Position numbers and translations under genes: made by a program
Assembly: GCA_965215475.1 (NCBI GenBank)
Contig: OZ244061.1
Span: 2,976,001-3,040,000, forward strand
Origin: Bin80 sp965215475
Lineage (GTDB): Bacteria; Bacteroidota; Rhodothermia; Rhodothermales; Bin80
Direction: 5' to 3'
Length of the DNA stretch: 64,000 bases
Shown: one piece after another, positions 17,625 through 26,769 of the stretch
Numbering within the stretch: the stretch's first letter is position 1
How the letters are laid out: each line of letters begins with the position of its first letter
The notes under the pieces: generated by a model
Databases searched by the model: none
Seen by the model: the letters and a program-made list of their open reading frames with translations, nothing else
Told to the model about the DNA's origin: nothing

Positions 17625-19448
17625 TTAGCCGACAAATGGATTTTGCTGTGCGCGGGAGGCCGTTAATGGATCTTTATAGTAGACGAATTTGTCTGCTGCT
17701 ACGGGCTGATATGGGCGTACAAACAGAAGTTGGCGGGCAGGATGAAGTCTTCGCAGTTCATCAGGTTTGAGGAGTGGGCGACTCCCCTCCTCATAGCCCG
17801 CACGCATTCGTCCGAATTGATGCCTGTCCCCCTTATTTAACCTACGTTGCCAGATAGACATTTCTCCTAGTAGCTGTGCGATCTTTTGGCTTGTAAATGG
17901 GTCCTGTATCGCAAATGCTTGAATCACGTCACAATTGGCTAAAAAACTTTCCCATTCACTTTGATATTCTCGCTTCAGTTGTGCCAGATCCTGTAAGATG
18001 AGCCACATTGTGAGACCGTATCCACCCCCCAAGGATACCGCTTCCTTGATATTTTGCATGTATCCCAGGTTGGCAAATTCGTCCAAGAGAAACACGATTC
18101 GTTGTTCTGGACGAGATGTTTTTGTGGCTTCGCGGGTACAGCTATAATAGCAACTGCTAATCATGAGGCGGAGCCACGGAGCAAATGCACTCAGGTATTC
18201 TCGGGGGAGAATGATGTATCCCGTCATTTTCCCACGTCGCAGTTCCTCCAGGTTACAGTTCGTACTCGTCAGCACATGTCGCATTCGAGGGCTACTCAAG
18301 AAGCGGGTATAACTTTGCGCCGTGGAGAAGACTCCGCTCCGCTCACGGTCAGATTTCTGCTCAATCCTACAGCCTCCCTCCTTCACTTGGGGGAGACTAC
18401 TTTGCTTCATTGCCCTCAACATCTGATCAATCCCTTCATTGTCCTGTGTTAAAAGATGGCGTACTTTGATCAGATGCCGTTCATGTTTGAACTCGTCCTT
18501 TTCAGCCACATAAAGGATTAAGCTCATCAGTAGCCCCTTTGCTTCCAATCTCCAATGAGATTCTTCGACCTGCTGACCACGACCGATCATCATATCTGCA
18601 AGCATCATTGCCGTCTCTACATAATCTTCTCCATCCAGGTCAACGAAATCCATTGGGTTCAGTGATGCCACGTTGGTGTCACAAGTCTCGACCAGCCTAA
18701 AGGGATCCAGAGCCACGATTTTCTGCCCAAGATAATCTCGCCTCCAAGCGGCGGTCACGGCATAGTTCTCTCCTTTTGGATCAGTGACCAGTATACTGCC
18801 TTCATAATTGAGAAGGTTGGGAATGACGGTTCCGACCCCTTTTCCGCTCCGCGTTGCAGCTACTGTGAGTAGATGTCCATCTCCATCGTATCGCAGATAG
18901 TCTGTACCCATCCTTCCCAGAAGGAGTCCTTTGGCAGATTTTTTCAATGCATGTGCGCTTCCCCACTGTGTAGAGCCTTTAGCGAACGAAAGCTGCTCAG
19001 CCGTCTGTGTGATGATTCCTCGGACTACGAGCATTCCCATCAATCCGCCGACTCCAAGAGCTCCGAGAACCACTCCCACTAATTCTGGTCTGTCCAGAGC
19101 ATTCACAATTGCGAGGAATACATGATGAGGGCTGAATACTGGTGCGGTGCTCATCAAACAGAGAGATACAATGAGCGGAAAGAGTGGGGTACGCATGGAA
19201 GGTTGCAGTAGCCATGGTGCTGCCACTGCGGCGCTACTCAAAAGGATTACTCTTGTAAGTTGATGGGGGAGGAGGGGAGTGGCAGCAGGTGGCCCCCAAA
19301 TGAGGATCATGACCACCAGCGTCACTTGGCAACTCACAAGTGGGAAGAGGATCAGGAGCGTGAGTATACTTCGAATACCCAGAGACCGAGGAGCAGACCA
19401 GCCGTAAAGTCGTTCCTTCACGTGACTACTCAATGTACGGCTTTGCAA
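17625..19448 (-). CDS. virD4: VirD4/TraG-type coupling protein (conjugative ATPase)
   Basis: This is a 607-residue type IV coupling protein, which links a relaxase-DNA complex or protein effectors to a type IV secretion channel. The N-terminus holds several hydrophobic helices (about residues 20-155). The nucleotide-binding domain follows, with Walker A ATRSGKGVG near residue 200, VTDPKGENYAVTA close behind, and Walker B IVFLLDEFANLG near residue 450. The start overlaps the virB10 end by 23 bp, so it belongs to the same operon. No VirB4 or VirB11 ATPase is visible nearby, so this ATPase is the only candidate energiser in the block. Confidence 0.93.
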   Translation of the reverse strand: MQSRTLSSHVKERLYGWSAPRSLGIRSILTLLILFPLVSCQVTLVVMILIWGPPAATPLLPHQLTRVILLSSAAVAAPWLLQPSMRTPLFPLIVSLCLMSTAPVFSPHHVFLAIVNALDRPELVGVVLGALGVGGLMGMLVVRGIITQTAEQLSFAKGSTQWGSAHALKKSAKGLLLGRMGTDYLRYDGDGHLLTVAATRSGKGVGTVIPNLLNYEGSILVTDPKGENYAVTAAWRRDYLGQKIVALDPFRLVETCDTNVASLNPMDFVDLDGEDYVETAMMLADMMIGRGQQVEESHWRLEAKGLLMSLILYVAEKDEFKHERHLIKVRHLLTQDNEGIDQMLRAMKQSSLPQVKEGGCRIEQKSDRERSGVFSTAQSYTRFLSSPRMRHVLTSTNCNLEELRRGKMTGYIILPREYLSAFAPWLRLMISSCYYSCTREATKTSRPEQRIVFLLDEFANLGYMQNIKEAVSLGGGYGLTMWLILQDLAQLKREYQSEWESFLANCDVIQAFAIQDPFTSQKIAQLLGEMSIWQRRLNKGDRHQFGRMRAGYEEGSRPLLKPDELRRLHPARQLLFVRPYQPVAADKFVYYKDPLTASRAQQNPFVG

Positions 19449-20382
19449 AGGTCATATCCCGAGATACATACACCAGAAACTGATAGCCTGGGCGGAGAAT
19501 GAGTCTCGGTTGTCGGCGACTGCCCGTTTCGAGTTGGCCCGATGCGGTGCGGGATAGTTCCAGTGCTAATGATCCTCCTAAAAGATTGCCGGCCGTTGTC
19601 GCGGTAGCGATGGAGGTGGCACTTCCGATCAGAGCCAACATGGCTGCACTGCCAAATCGTTGAACCCGATAGCGTTTTATCTTGTCCTGCAATCCTCCTT
19701 CACCACTTTGGTCGAGTGCAGGGAGCCCTGGTAAACTTCTTGTATCTCCATTCGGGAAAACCATTCTGTTCCATACAATGAGGGCCCGGGGCTCTTCTCC
19801 AGCAAGCGTTCCTTCCATGGCGCCGATGAGTTGTGTACCTGCTGGAATCAGTACATGCTCTAACCTTTTGGAATCTCGGACTGGCCGTATGATCCGTGCA
19901 CGAACTGGACCTGGTCGCCCCGTATGTATACCTGTTTCAAGAGCCGCCGTGATCACGCTGCCTTCTAGAAGGATCAGTCCTTCATCTTCTTCTGTGACGA
20001 GGGAAGGTTTTTGGGCACTGTCGGGCTTCATGATACTCGAAACGTGTAGAATCCCACGAGACTGACGAGCTTGGTCATAGGTGGATTTTCGGTCATCGGA
20101 ACGTTCCGGACGCATGGTTGAGGAGGGTTCCCATGGACTGGGTACGGGAGTACGCGGCTCAACCGGTGCCAGTGTAAGGACATCTACAGCTGGGGTAGGG
20201 GATAACTCGTACTCCGTATTGGATTCGGTTGATTGGCGTCGGCTACTGAAAAATAATACGAGTACTACTCCGGCTAGACTTAGTGCTAGTGCCAAGATAT
20301 TTCGTTTGGATAACCGCGTAACAGAAGCCGGATCCACAAATTCGGCTCTTTCATGTTCGGCTTCTTTCAGGTGATCGATCAT
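19426..20382 (-). CDS. virB10: TrbI/VirB10-family type IV secretion protein
   Basis: This 318-residue protein has a cytoplasmic tail, one transmembrane helix (residues 28-46, NILALALSLAGVVLVLFF) and a proline-rich periplasmic linker. The C-terminal TrbI/VirB10 beta-barrel domain follows: LLEGSVITAALETGI, IPAGTQLIGAMEG, LIVWNRMVFPNG and a terminal LRPGYQFLVYVSRDM. VirB10 spans both membranes and forms the outer-membrane core with VirB9 and VirB7. It is shorter than many VirB10 proteins (about 380-430) mainly in the linker. Its ATG overlaps the virB9 stop by 4 bp. Confidence 0.92.
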   Translation of the reverse strand: MIDHLKEAEHERAEFVDPASVTRLSKRNILALALSLAGVVLVLFFSSRRQSTESNTEYELSPTPAVDVLTLAPVEPRTPVPSPWEPSSTMRPERSDDRKSTYDQARQSRGILHVSSIMKPDSAQKPSLVTEEDEGLILLEGSVITAALETGIHTGRPGPVRARIIRPVRDSKRLEHVLIPAGTQLIGAMEGTLAGEEPRALIVWNRMVFPNGDTRSLPGLPALDQSGEGGLQDKIKRYRVQRFGSAAMLALIGSATSIATATTAGNLLGGSLALELSRTASGQLETGSRRQPRLILRPGYQFLVYVSRDMTFAKPYIE

Positions 20383-21293
20383 TTTGCTCTGTAGATGTGC
20401 AGGGCGAGCTGCGTATGTCGTTTTCTTCGGAGGAGTCCTTTACGTGCAGTTCCGCCACGGATAAGCCGTGCTTGCTCAAAAAGTCCATCTACAATGAAGT
20501 ACCCATCCCGTGCGATATAATCCGTGACCCGTTCGCTACCGCGTGTTCCAACACTCAGAAGCGGCTGATCTTCTGAGAAGGCATGAGAGGGAATGCGTAT
20601 ATATACCCGTTCGCCATCATCAAATACTGCCGAGGGAACCCAAGGGAATCCTTTCTCGGCTCGCCAAGTGTAGCGATGATTTAACTTTTTTAGGGAAAGC
20701 CCACTGGGCGGATTTGCCTGTTCACGTGCAGGCAAAGATGCGAATTTGGGTTCAGCAGGATAGTAAAATCGGATATGCCGCGTGTACTGATGTTGAGGGT
20801 TATACTCATTTCTCTTTGTCGTATAGGGTGGACTGTCAAGCGTGATATGGTACACGCGGCGGTCCGTGGAAATAATGAGATTCGTAGTGATGTTATGGTC
20901 AATTGGTTTGACCGAAACGATTGCGGTTTCCGCTCCCGCCCCTGTAGCGGTATGGTCAATTAACCATCTCTGATCATCTCCGGCAATCAGACTGATCAGG
21001 GTTTCCCCTGCCTGAAGTTCGATAATGCATGCCCGGAGTACTGTACAGGTAAGGACGGGTTGATAGATCCCATACGGATAAATCAATACATCAGATTGAC
21101 GGAGCACATCTGCACGTCCTCCAGTGTGGAAGTTGGTGATCTGTTGATCAATGGCGGTTTGAACAGGCCCGGACACGTTTATGATACGCTCGGGAGCAGG
21201 CTGCTGCGCCTGTACCAGGTTACTGAAAAACAAAAAAGACGCAAAAAGTATGGGATACTGCACGTGATTTACCTTGTAAGATAAGGAGGTCAT
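20379..21293 (-). CDS. virB9: TrbG/VirB9-family type IV secretion protein
   Basis: This 304-residue periplasmic/outer-membrane protein has a signal peptide ending near QAQQ (residue 30). The TrbG/VirB9 fold shows as YPYGIYQPVLTCTVLRACII, LQAGETLISLIAGDDQRWLI, TNLIISTDRRVYHITLDS and the C-terminal YIARDGYFIVDGLF. It should assemble with VirB10 in the outer-membrane core complex. No VirB7 lipoprotein is evident, although such proteins are very small. It starts 52 bp after the small membrane protein upstream. Confidence 0.92.
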   Translation of the reverse strand: MTSLSYKVNHVQYPILFASFLFFSNLVQAQQPAPERIINVSGPVQTAIDQQITNFHTGGRADVLRQSDVLIYPYGIYQPVLTCTVLRACIIELQAGETLISLIAGDDQRWLIDHTATGAGAETAIVSVKPIDHNITTNLIISTDRRVYHITLDSPPYTTKRNEYNPQHQYTRHIRFYYPAEPKFASLPAREQANPPSGLSLKKLNHRYTWRAEKGFPWVPSAVFDDGERVYIRIPSHAFSEDQPLLSVGTRGSERVTDYIARDGYFIVDGLFEQARLIRGGTARKGLLRRKRHTQLALHIYRAK

Positions 21294-21344
21294 ACGCAGA
21301 TGTGAACCTAGGACGGAGCATTGATTGTTACGAGGTAGGCAAGA

Positions 21345-21713
21345 TCACTCGTGGACGATTTTTTCGATCAGGCTACGTTGATGCTCCGATAACGTCGGCA
21401 AAGCGTCTATGATTTTCTTCCCCAGTGTACAAGTATCATGGGTGTGTTGGATTCTGGGCTGTAGCAACGCAAACAGAAATACTCCCAGAACCATCCCCCA
21501 CAACATTGTCCCTGCTTTTTTCCACGGCTCCTGTTGAAGATCAAGAAGGGTCTTTATTTGGCGAACACAGGTTTGCAATTCCATCTGACTCTCTTGGACT
21601 GACTTCAAAACCGGTGCAAAATCGTTCCGAACATGATTTGCCAGATCTTTATTTATTCGGCTTCGAAGGCCGCCATCTCTAGAGCCCAAGATCTCCTCGC
21701 TGTCTTTCGTCAT
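21345..21713 (-). CDS. Small membrane protein of the mobilization operon
   Basis: This 122-residue protein has a charged, probably helical N-terminal half, one transmembrane helix (about residues 66-84, AGTMLWGMVLGVFLFALLQ) and a short C-terminal tail. It overlaps the end of the relaxase gene by 35 bp. Its place and shape resemble MbeB/MobB-like accessory proteins that stabilise a relaxosome at the membrane, but no motif proves this. It could equally stand in for a missing VirB8-like part; that is speculation. Confidence 0.65.
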   Translation of the reverse strand: MTKDSEEILGSRDGGLRSRINKDLANHVRNDFAPVLKSVQESQMELQTCVRQIKTLLDLQQEPWKKAGTMLWGMVLGVFLFALLQPRIQHTHDTCTLGKKIIDALPTLSEHQRSLIEKIVHE

Positions 21714-22677
21714 TTGCCAGGATCTTCAATGACTGGTAGATGGCCTTCCCCATCTTGGCTTTGAGTCCAGGAATTTTTCTATCCAAGCGAATAAAATCCT
21801 GTACAATGGATTGTCGGCCGAGTGCGGTCAGGTCTGTAATATTTACCTGTTTGAATTTATGGATCTGTTGATTCAATGAGATATCTTCGGTACTGCACCA
21901 AGATTCACCGAAGCGTGCTTCTAGGTTACGTAGAGATGCATTTTTGGCAACACTGCTGCATTTTGCGTATTCATAACCATCAGTGACAACCAACCCTTTC
22001 CCCTTGGGTAGTAATCGGAGCCCATGTTGGTCGAGCCGTGCGTGTAAATTGCTCCAGCTTTCTGCTGCGTCGAAATCGCCCTCTGCAACATCACGCACGA
22101 GCATCTGAAATGGGATCTCTCCCCGGGATCTGGTCGCTTTGTGGGCTTTTTTGGAAAGTGATTCACGGCGATCGGGGGGAGTTTGTCCTGGAAGCTGATA
22201 GTAATGTCCTGGGGTTTCGCGAAAGTTCATTTCGCGCTCTGCTTTTCGCAGTATTTCTTGAACATCCTGATAAAAGAACCCCAACGTGCGAGGTCGCTTG
22301 GTAATCGGATGGACACGATTCGCGATGGTATGGACATGTGCATAATGTTCATCACCATGTGCAACTAGCATAGTTTGATGCTCCTGAAGGTTCAGCTTCG
22401 CAAGTACTCGGTCAGATACTTCCATCATTTGGTTTCTGGAAGGATCATCATCTGGAGCCCAAGAGATGGACATATGAAAAACCGGGCGCCTGACGCGGGA
22501 GGATGCCGTCGCAATCAGATTCATTTCTCGTGCGGCGGCCTGAAGATTTTCATCAGAGATCACATTACGCCCCTCCATCCATGTGACCCGGACACGATCT
22601 TTGCGATGAGATTTTGGCGTTTCCAGATATTTGGCTACCGAATAAAAACTATGTGCCAGTCTAGACGTACAAATCAT
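21679..22677 (-). CDS. MOBP-like relaxase (mobilization nuclease)
   Basis: This 332-residue relaxase of the VirD2/MobA type nicks one strand at oriT and stays attached to it through a tyrosine. The three-histidine metal site is seen in HGDEHYAHVHTIANRVHP near residues 107-124. SFYSVAKYLE near residue 11 supplies a candidate catalytic tyrosine, and FHMSISW near residue 66 is the typical strand before the metal site. The protein is short and has no helicase or primase domain. Its ATG overlaps the mobC stop by 4 bp. The start MICTSRLAHSF fits the usual beginning of this family. Confidence 0.88.
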   Translation of the reverse strand: MICTSRLAHSFYSVAKYLETPKSHRKDRVRVTWMEGRNVISDENLQAAAREMNLIATASSRVRRPVFHMSISWAPDDDPSRNQMMEVSDRVLAKLNLQEHQTMLVAHGDEHYAHVHTIANRVHPITKRPRTLGFFYQDVQEILRKAEREMNFRETPGHYYQLPGQTPPDRRESLSKKAHKATRSRGEIPFQMLVRDVAEGDFDAAESWSNLHARLDQHGLRLLPKGKGLVVTDGYEYAKCSSVAKNASLRNLEARFGESWCSTEDISLNQQIHKFKQVNITDLTALGRQSIVQDFIRLDRKIPGLKAKMGKAIYQSLKILANDERQRGDLGL

Positions 22678-22985
22678 TGATTCTCTGGATCCTTTATCTG
22701 ACCTGATGTGGTCTTCTGAATGAGTAGTTTTAGCTGCTCCAGAATTCCTTGGATCTCTGCTTTGGTATCTTCATCGGATTGTAGTTTTTGAATCTGAAGT
22801 GCAACCGACACCCATTCGCGGGCTAGAATCTCTTCGGCAGTTCGCTTGGGGTTCAAAATGAGAGTTCGCAAAAAAGCAGATAAAGTCAAGCCTAGACTCT
22901 GTGCCCGGCACACCAGTATCTGCTTCTGCTGCGATGTCAGAATGGTACAAACCGCAACTTTTTTCCCGAGCTCTTTTTTGTCCAC
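22674..22985 (-). CDS. mobC: MobC-like relaxosome accessory protein
   Basis: This 103-residue protein has the layout of plasmid mobilization MobC or ribbon-helix-helix accessory factors: an N-terminal beta strand (KVAVCTILTSQQ), then a helix pair (QILVCRAQSLGLTLSAFLRT), then a charged helical tail. Such proteins bind oriT DNA and assist relaxase nicking, and often repress their own operon. It is the first gene of the relaxase-virB9-virB10-virD4 operon. The identification rests on position plus this weak pattern. Confidence 0.72.
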   Translation of the reverse strand: MDKKELGKKVAVCTILTSQQKQILVCRAQSLGLTLSAFLRTLILNPKRTAEEILAREWVSVALQIQKLQSDEDTKAEIQGILEQLKLLIQKTTSGQIKDPENQ

Positions 22986-23194
22986 GACCGAAGAACGGAT
23001 AGTTTCCTACGCGTACGCATATGGGAGGCAGATCACATCATAAAAATGCTACCTTTTGAACAAAGTAGAAGGTGAGCAGAAGGACCCTGAGCGGAACACA
23101 GCATGGATACGGAGAATTGCCGAAAAGTATCAAACAAGAAAAAAACAGAGGTGCCAAATCTGTTGCATACAAAAACGAATCATGATCATTAATT
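22986..23194. other. Candidate oriT/promoter region of the mobilization operon
   Basis: This is the upstream region of the mobC-first operon, where oriT usually lies. It contains a perfect 8-bp palindrome GCGTACGC at 23011-23018, and an imperfect hairpin at 23049-23068 (arms CTAC...TTT and AAA...GTAG) followed by a repeat-like purine-rich stretch. No known nic consensus is evident. The oriT call is inference from position. Confidence 0.35.
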
Positions 23195-23909
23195 TCATGC
23201 TCTTACGAATAAGGCGTGGCAGATGGACGTTCTAATGGAAGCGAGGGCAATGACTGGTCGGTTTCGGTTGATGAGTAGCGGATCAGGAACGACGGATACC
23301 CCCTTGGTGAAGAGCCGTGCAAAAGCGATGGAATTGTTACAGGGTTCGATGAATATCACGCCGGAAGGCTCCCCGACACTATAAGGATGGCTAAGTTCTT
23401 CCGATGTATATATGAATCCCCTTGAAGTGCCATGAATATCAGAGTAATCCATGCTATATGTATCCAATCATGTAAACTAGTGGGATTATAGATGCTCTTC
23501 CCTGTGCTTGATAGGGTCTAATTTCGATCAAATCTGTATTATTAGCGGGAGGGAGATAAGTAGATCTAATGAAAAAAAATGTCAAATGCTGAATTGGTTC
23601 ATTTATAGCGAGGTTTGTGCTCATGGCCATTGATTATAAAATGCTGTGTGAGTCGACATGGACAGTTTGCTGGGACGCGGCATCTATGTCTTTCCAGTTA
23701 ATTCCAAATAAATGGACTGATCTATATCCGCCTTGGTCCTTCCAGTCGAGCCAACATCCGTTAGAAGGGTTCTCGTGGGGAACAACGGTCATTCAAACAG
23801 ACACGGAATCTATAGAGAATATCGTACCTTCGTAAAAAGTAAGATAGGGGGAGTTCTTTCTTAGCGTTCTTTTTGGACAAAATGCTTGCATACCATATAA
23901 CGTACAGCT
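23195..23909. other. Region without a confident gene
   Basis: Two short open frames lie here: a reverse one of 90 codons (23195-23467) and a forward one of 72 codons (23617-23835). Neither translation shows a recognisable domain, signal peptide or membrane segment, and I cannot separate them from chance. The stretch ends at the chorismate mutase start and probably includes its promoter. It may be decayed accessory DNA at the right edge of the mobilization block. Confidence 0.4.
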
Positions 23910-24224
23910 ATGAAGCCTGAATCAGCGAGGCCATCAGTTTCAGAAGAAGATTTGGAACCGTTCAGGGTACAGATTGATGAGATAGATCAGAAGTTGATAA
24001 AGCTTTTGAATGAGCGTTCGAGTTTGGCGAATAGTATTGGAAAGATCAAGAAGAAACTGGGACTTCCAGTCTATATGCCTGCCCGGGAGAAGAAAATCCT
24101 TGAAAATGTTATGCGCACAAATCCGGGGCCTCTCCCCTCTGAGGCGGTTCGGAGATTATTTGAGCGTATCATAGATGAAACGCGTGCGCTTGAACGTCAA
24201 AAATATCAGTCTGATCAGACATAA
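23910..24224 (+). CDS. Chorismate mutase (AroQ class)
   Basis: This is a 104-residue monofunctional chorismate mutase, which converts chorismate to prephenate for phenylalanine and tyrosine synthesis. The all-helical AroQ fold begins with the catalytic-arginine-type helix VQIDEIDQKLIKLLNERSSL and continues IGKIKKKLGLPVYMPAREKK, with the closing helix RRLFERIIDETRALER. It has no DAHP synthase or prephenate dehydratase domain fused. It lies 22 bp before mltG. Confidence 0.92.
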   Translation: MKPESARPSVSEEDLEPFRVQIDEIDQKLIKLLNERSSLANSIGKIKKKLGLPVYMPAREKKILENVMRTNPGPLPSEAVRRLFERIIDETRALERQKYQSDQT

Positions 24225-24246
24225 TCTGGGGGATTTATTCTGATTC

Positions 24247-25263
24247 ATGCGTAGATTCTTATTTCTTACATTAGGCGTAGGAATTCTGACGGGAATTGTG
24301 GCGGCGTGGATCATAGGGGCTCCGAATATACCTTCCTTCGAGGGTGACCAATCCTTGCATATTCCCAGAGGAAGCTCCTATAGTGATGTGATTGATTCAC
24401 TTCAAAGTCGGCAACTATTGACAAACGTTTGGTCATTCCACGTACTGGCTCATACAACTGGATGGAAGGATCAAATCAAGGCAGGGCACTATGTTTTTTC
24501 CTCTGGACAATCGAACGTTCACGTATTGCAAACTCTGAGAAGGGGGCTACAGACACCGGTATCGGTTAGGATTCCTGCGGGGTCATGGAAGAGCCGGATC
24601 GCTCGTATTGCAGCGGCGAATATGGCGTTTGAGGCAGAGGATTTTCTTGATGCGCTCCGTGATACCGCTCTGGCATCTGAACTAAATACGGACACGCTTC
24701 ATCTTTTTAGTTATATGCTTCCCGAAACCTATCAATTTTATTGGCTTACGGAAGCAGATGATGTTGTTCGACAGATCAAGAAAGAGTTCGATATGTTTTT
24801 TGAACGTGAGCTGGTTGATTTTGCGAACGAACGAAACCTTACTCGGAACCAGTTGATCAGTTTGGCAGCCATTGTCGAATGGGAGACAAATGTAGATAGT
24901 GAAAAGTCGCGTGTGGCAGGTGTCTACCTGAATCGTCTACAGAGACATTGGCCATTGCAAGCGGATCCGACCGTGCAATATGCATTGATTGAGTTAGAAG
25001 GTAATCGGCGACGGTTATTTTATCGAGATTATCGAATGCGCCATTCATACAACACCTATTTATATCGTGGTTTACCACCTGGACCGATTACCAATCCTTC
25101 TCCATCATCCCTCCGTGCAACAGCCGTTGCAGAAGATCATGACTTCATGTTTTTTGTAGCCAGTCCTGATGGTGGCCACTCGTTTAATGTTGACTTGAGA
25201 AGCCACAACAGAGATGCAGCAAAATTAAGACGTTATCTGGCTAAACCAGCCGCTGACAGGTGA
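24247..25263 (+). CDS. mltG: Endolytic murein transglycosylase MltG
   Basis: This 338-residue YceG-like protein has an N-terminal transmembrane helix (residues 5-24). The enzyme cleaves nascent glycan strands in the periplasm and is thought to set their length. The catalytic region includes SLAAIVEWETNVDSEKSRVA, with the glutamate in the IVEWET motif near residue 212, then VYLNRLQRHWPLQADPTVQY and GLPPGPITNPSPSSL, both typical of the family. Length is normal. It follows chorismate mutase closely, suggesting a shared transcript. Confidence 0.95.
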   Translation: MRRFLFLTLGVGILTGIVAAWIIGAPNIPSFEGDQSLHIPRGSSYSDVIDSLQSRQLLTNVWSFHVLAHTTGWKDQIKAGHYVFSSGQSNVHVLQTLRRGLQTPVSVRIPAGSWKSRIARIAAANMAFEAEDFLDALRDTALASELNTDTLHLFSYMLPETYQFYWLTEADDVVRQIKKEFDMFFERELVDFANERNLTRNQLISLAAIVEWETNVDSEKSRVAGVYLNRLQRHWPLQADPTVQYALIELEGNRRRLFYRDYRMRHSYNTYLYRGLPPGPITNPSPSSLRATAVAEDHDFMFFVASPDGGHSFNVDLRSHNRDAAKLRRYLAKPAADR

Positions 25264-25397
25264 CACAGCGAGCCAAACTTGAAAGGGTATATGTTTGAAG
25301 GAATTCGTTACTCAGTTGAGGGTCTTGCAAAATCCTCTTCCAATCTGTAAAATATGCCCCCCAACGACTCCCATAGCGATATTTACTTTCCAATGAA

Positions 25398-26744
25398 GGC
25401 TCTTCAGCTTTTTCTGTGAGAAATTCATTTTTTTCAGATTCTGGGGCTCAAATCTAGTCCGCCCAAATGAAAGTAAATTGCGTCTATGAATCGGTCTTTG
25501 TTCCGGAATCCACGTGCACGAACCTTGATGGTTTTGATCCGGCTGTTGATGCTTTCGGCAGGGCCATTACTCACCTTCAGAACGATCGCATTGAGGATTC
25601 CATATAAGTGATTTTGTATCAGTTTAGCTGCTTTTTTCATCGGTTCAAGTCGGCAGCGCATGGCCCAGCTCAACCATTTCATCCAGTACTTGCGTGCCCA
25701 ACCCCGGGTTTTATAATGCCATAGATTTCGAGCCGTTTCCTTGATCGCCCAGGCTCGGGCCGTTCGTAGGGTACGGGTGCGGAGCGCATGGAATGCCTTC
25801 TTCTGCTTCATGGACATGTTGGGAGGACTTTTGAGCCACATGTATTTACTTCCCGTCAGCATCTCATTCCCACTCTTGCGGAGTTCTTTGTGCTCCTGTC
25901 GCCGCACCTTATCGACCCCATCTCCCAGGTGCTTGGAGACATGGAACCGGTCAAAACAGATCTTCTCGTCAGCATGGGGAAGGCAGGCATGGGTTGCATG
26001 AATATACGCCGGCCACATATCCATACTTACACTCCGAATTCCCTGCAACTGAGCCGGCGATAATTGCTGATACCAACCCACAAGAGTGCCTTTTTCCCGT
26101 CCAAGTCCCACATACAGCACCTTCCCCGTATCTGCATTGGACACAACCGTCAGGTACGTGTGCCCCCTTCGGTACGCGACCTCATCCACACAAAGGTTGG
26201 CAACCACCTCCTCCTTTCTTCGAGCCTTCCCCCGTTCCACCGCACGCCGTTGGATCCCGGCAATGCCCTTCCAGCCGATTCCCAACTGGCGGGAAATCGC
26301 CAAAAGACTTGCCTCCTTGGCCCATCCGATCACGTACTCCTCAAAGTCATGGGTGTAGCGGGAACTTGCGTCCGCCCAGGGAACTCGGACCGTCTTCACT
26401 CCATGCTCCGAACATTGAATCCGGGGAATCCGTGCAACCAGAATCGTTTGATATTTACACGTATCCAGGTGGCGCCATTGCCGCTCCGTACGAAGATCAT
26501 AAAAGGGACCTACCTTGCCACACTTCGGACAGGTCAACGAAGACGGATCGGTACAGGTCAACGTTACCGTCCTTCGTTGGGCTTGATCATCGTAGGTGTC
26601 TTCCAAAATCTCCCAGGGTGCCTGGAGACCTAGGCTTTTCTCAACAGAGGAGGTGTTTTGCATGTGATTCTTTAAATTCAGGTGAACAATAAAATTCGAA
26701 AGTCCTAAATTTATGGCTTAATTCACAATAAAGGGCGAAGACCC
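25398..26744 (-). mobile_element. ISL3-family insertion sequence, complete, with 8-bp target duplication
   Basis: This element is 1,347 bp. The left end begins GGCTCTTCAGC and the right end, read inward, begins GGGTCTTCGCC, giving imperfect inverted repeats of about 22 bp. It is flanked by a perfect 8-bp direct repeat CCAATGAA at 25390-25397 and 26745-26752, as expected for ISL3 elements. One intact transposase gene lies on the reverse strand. The clean duplication implies a relatively recent insertion. Confidence 0.93.
25434..26663 (-). CDS. ISL3-family transposase
   Basis: This is a 409-residue DDE transposase. The N-terminal zinc-finger-like region shows CTDPSSLTCPKCGKVG and RQWRHLDTCKYQTILVARIP. 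A helix-turn-helix region follows. The catalytic core contains VCVDEVAYRRGHTYLTVV-like sequence (here NLCVDEVAYRRGHTYLTVV), SMDMWPAYIHATH and CFDRFHVSKHL. The C-terminus GPAESINSRIKTIKVRARGF is diagnostic of ISL3. The frame is intact from an ATG at 26663 and fits within the terminal repeats, so the element may still be active. Confidence 0.95.
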   Translation of the reverse strand: MQNTSSVEKSLGLQAPWEILEDTYDDQAQRRTVTLTCTDPSSLTCPKCGKVGPFYDLRTERQWRHLDTCKYQTILVARIPRIQCSEHGVKTVRVPWADASSRYTHDFEEYVIGWAKEASLLAISRQLGIGWKGIAGIQRRAVERGKARRKEEVVANLCVDEVAYRRGHTYLTVVSNADTGKVLYVGLGREKGTLVGWYQQLSPAQLQGIRSVSMDMWPAYIHATHACLPHADEKICFDRFHVSKHLGDGVDKVRRQEHKELRKSGNEMLTGSKYMWLKSPPNMSMKQKKAFHALRTRTLRTARAWAIKETARNLWHYKTRGWARKYWMKWLSWAMRCRLEPMKKAAKLIQNHLYGILNAIVLKVSNGPAESINSRIKTIKVRARGFRNKDRFIDAIYFHLGGLDLSPRI

Positions 26745-26769
26745 CCAATGAAGAGGTTTTGCAAGAAGA

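Noticed and set aside
23195..23835. Two short open frames (90 and 72 codons) as genes
   Set aside because: No recognisable domain, no operon context and no start signal; not distinguishable from chance.
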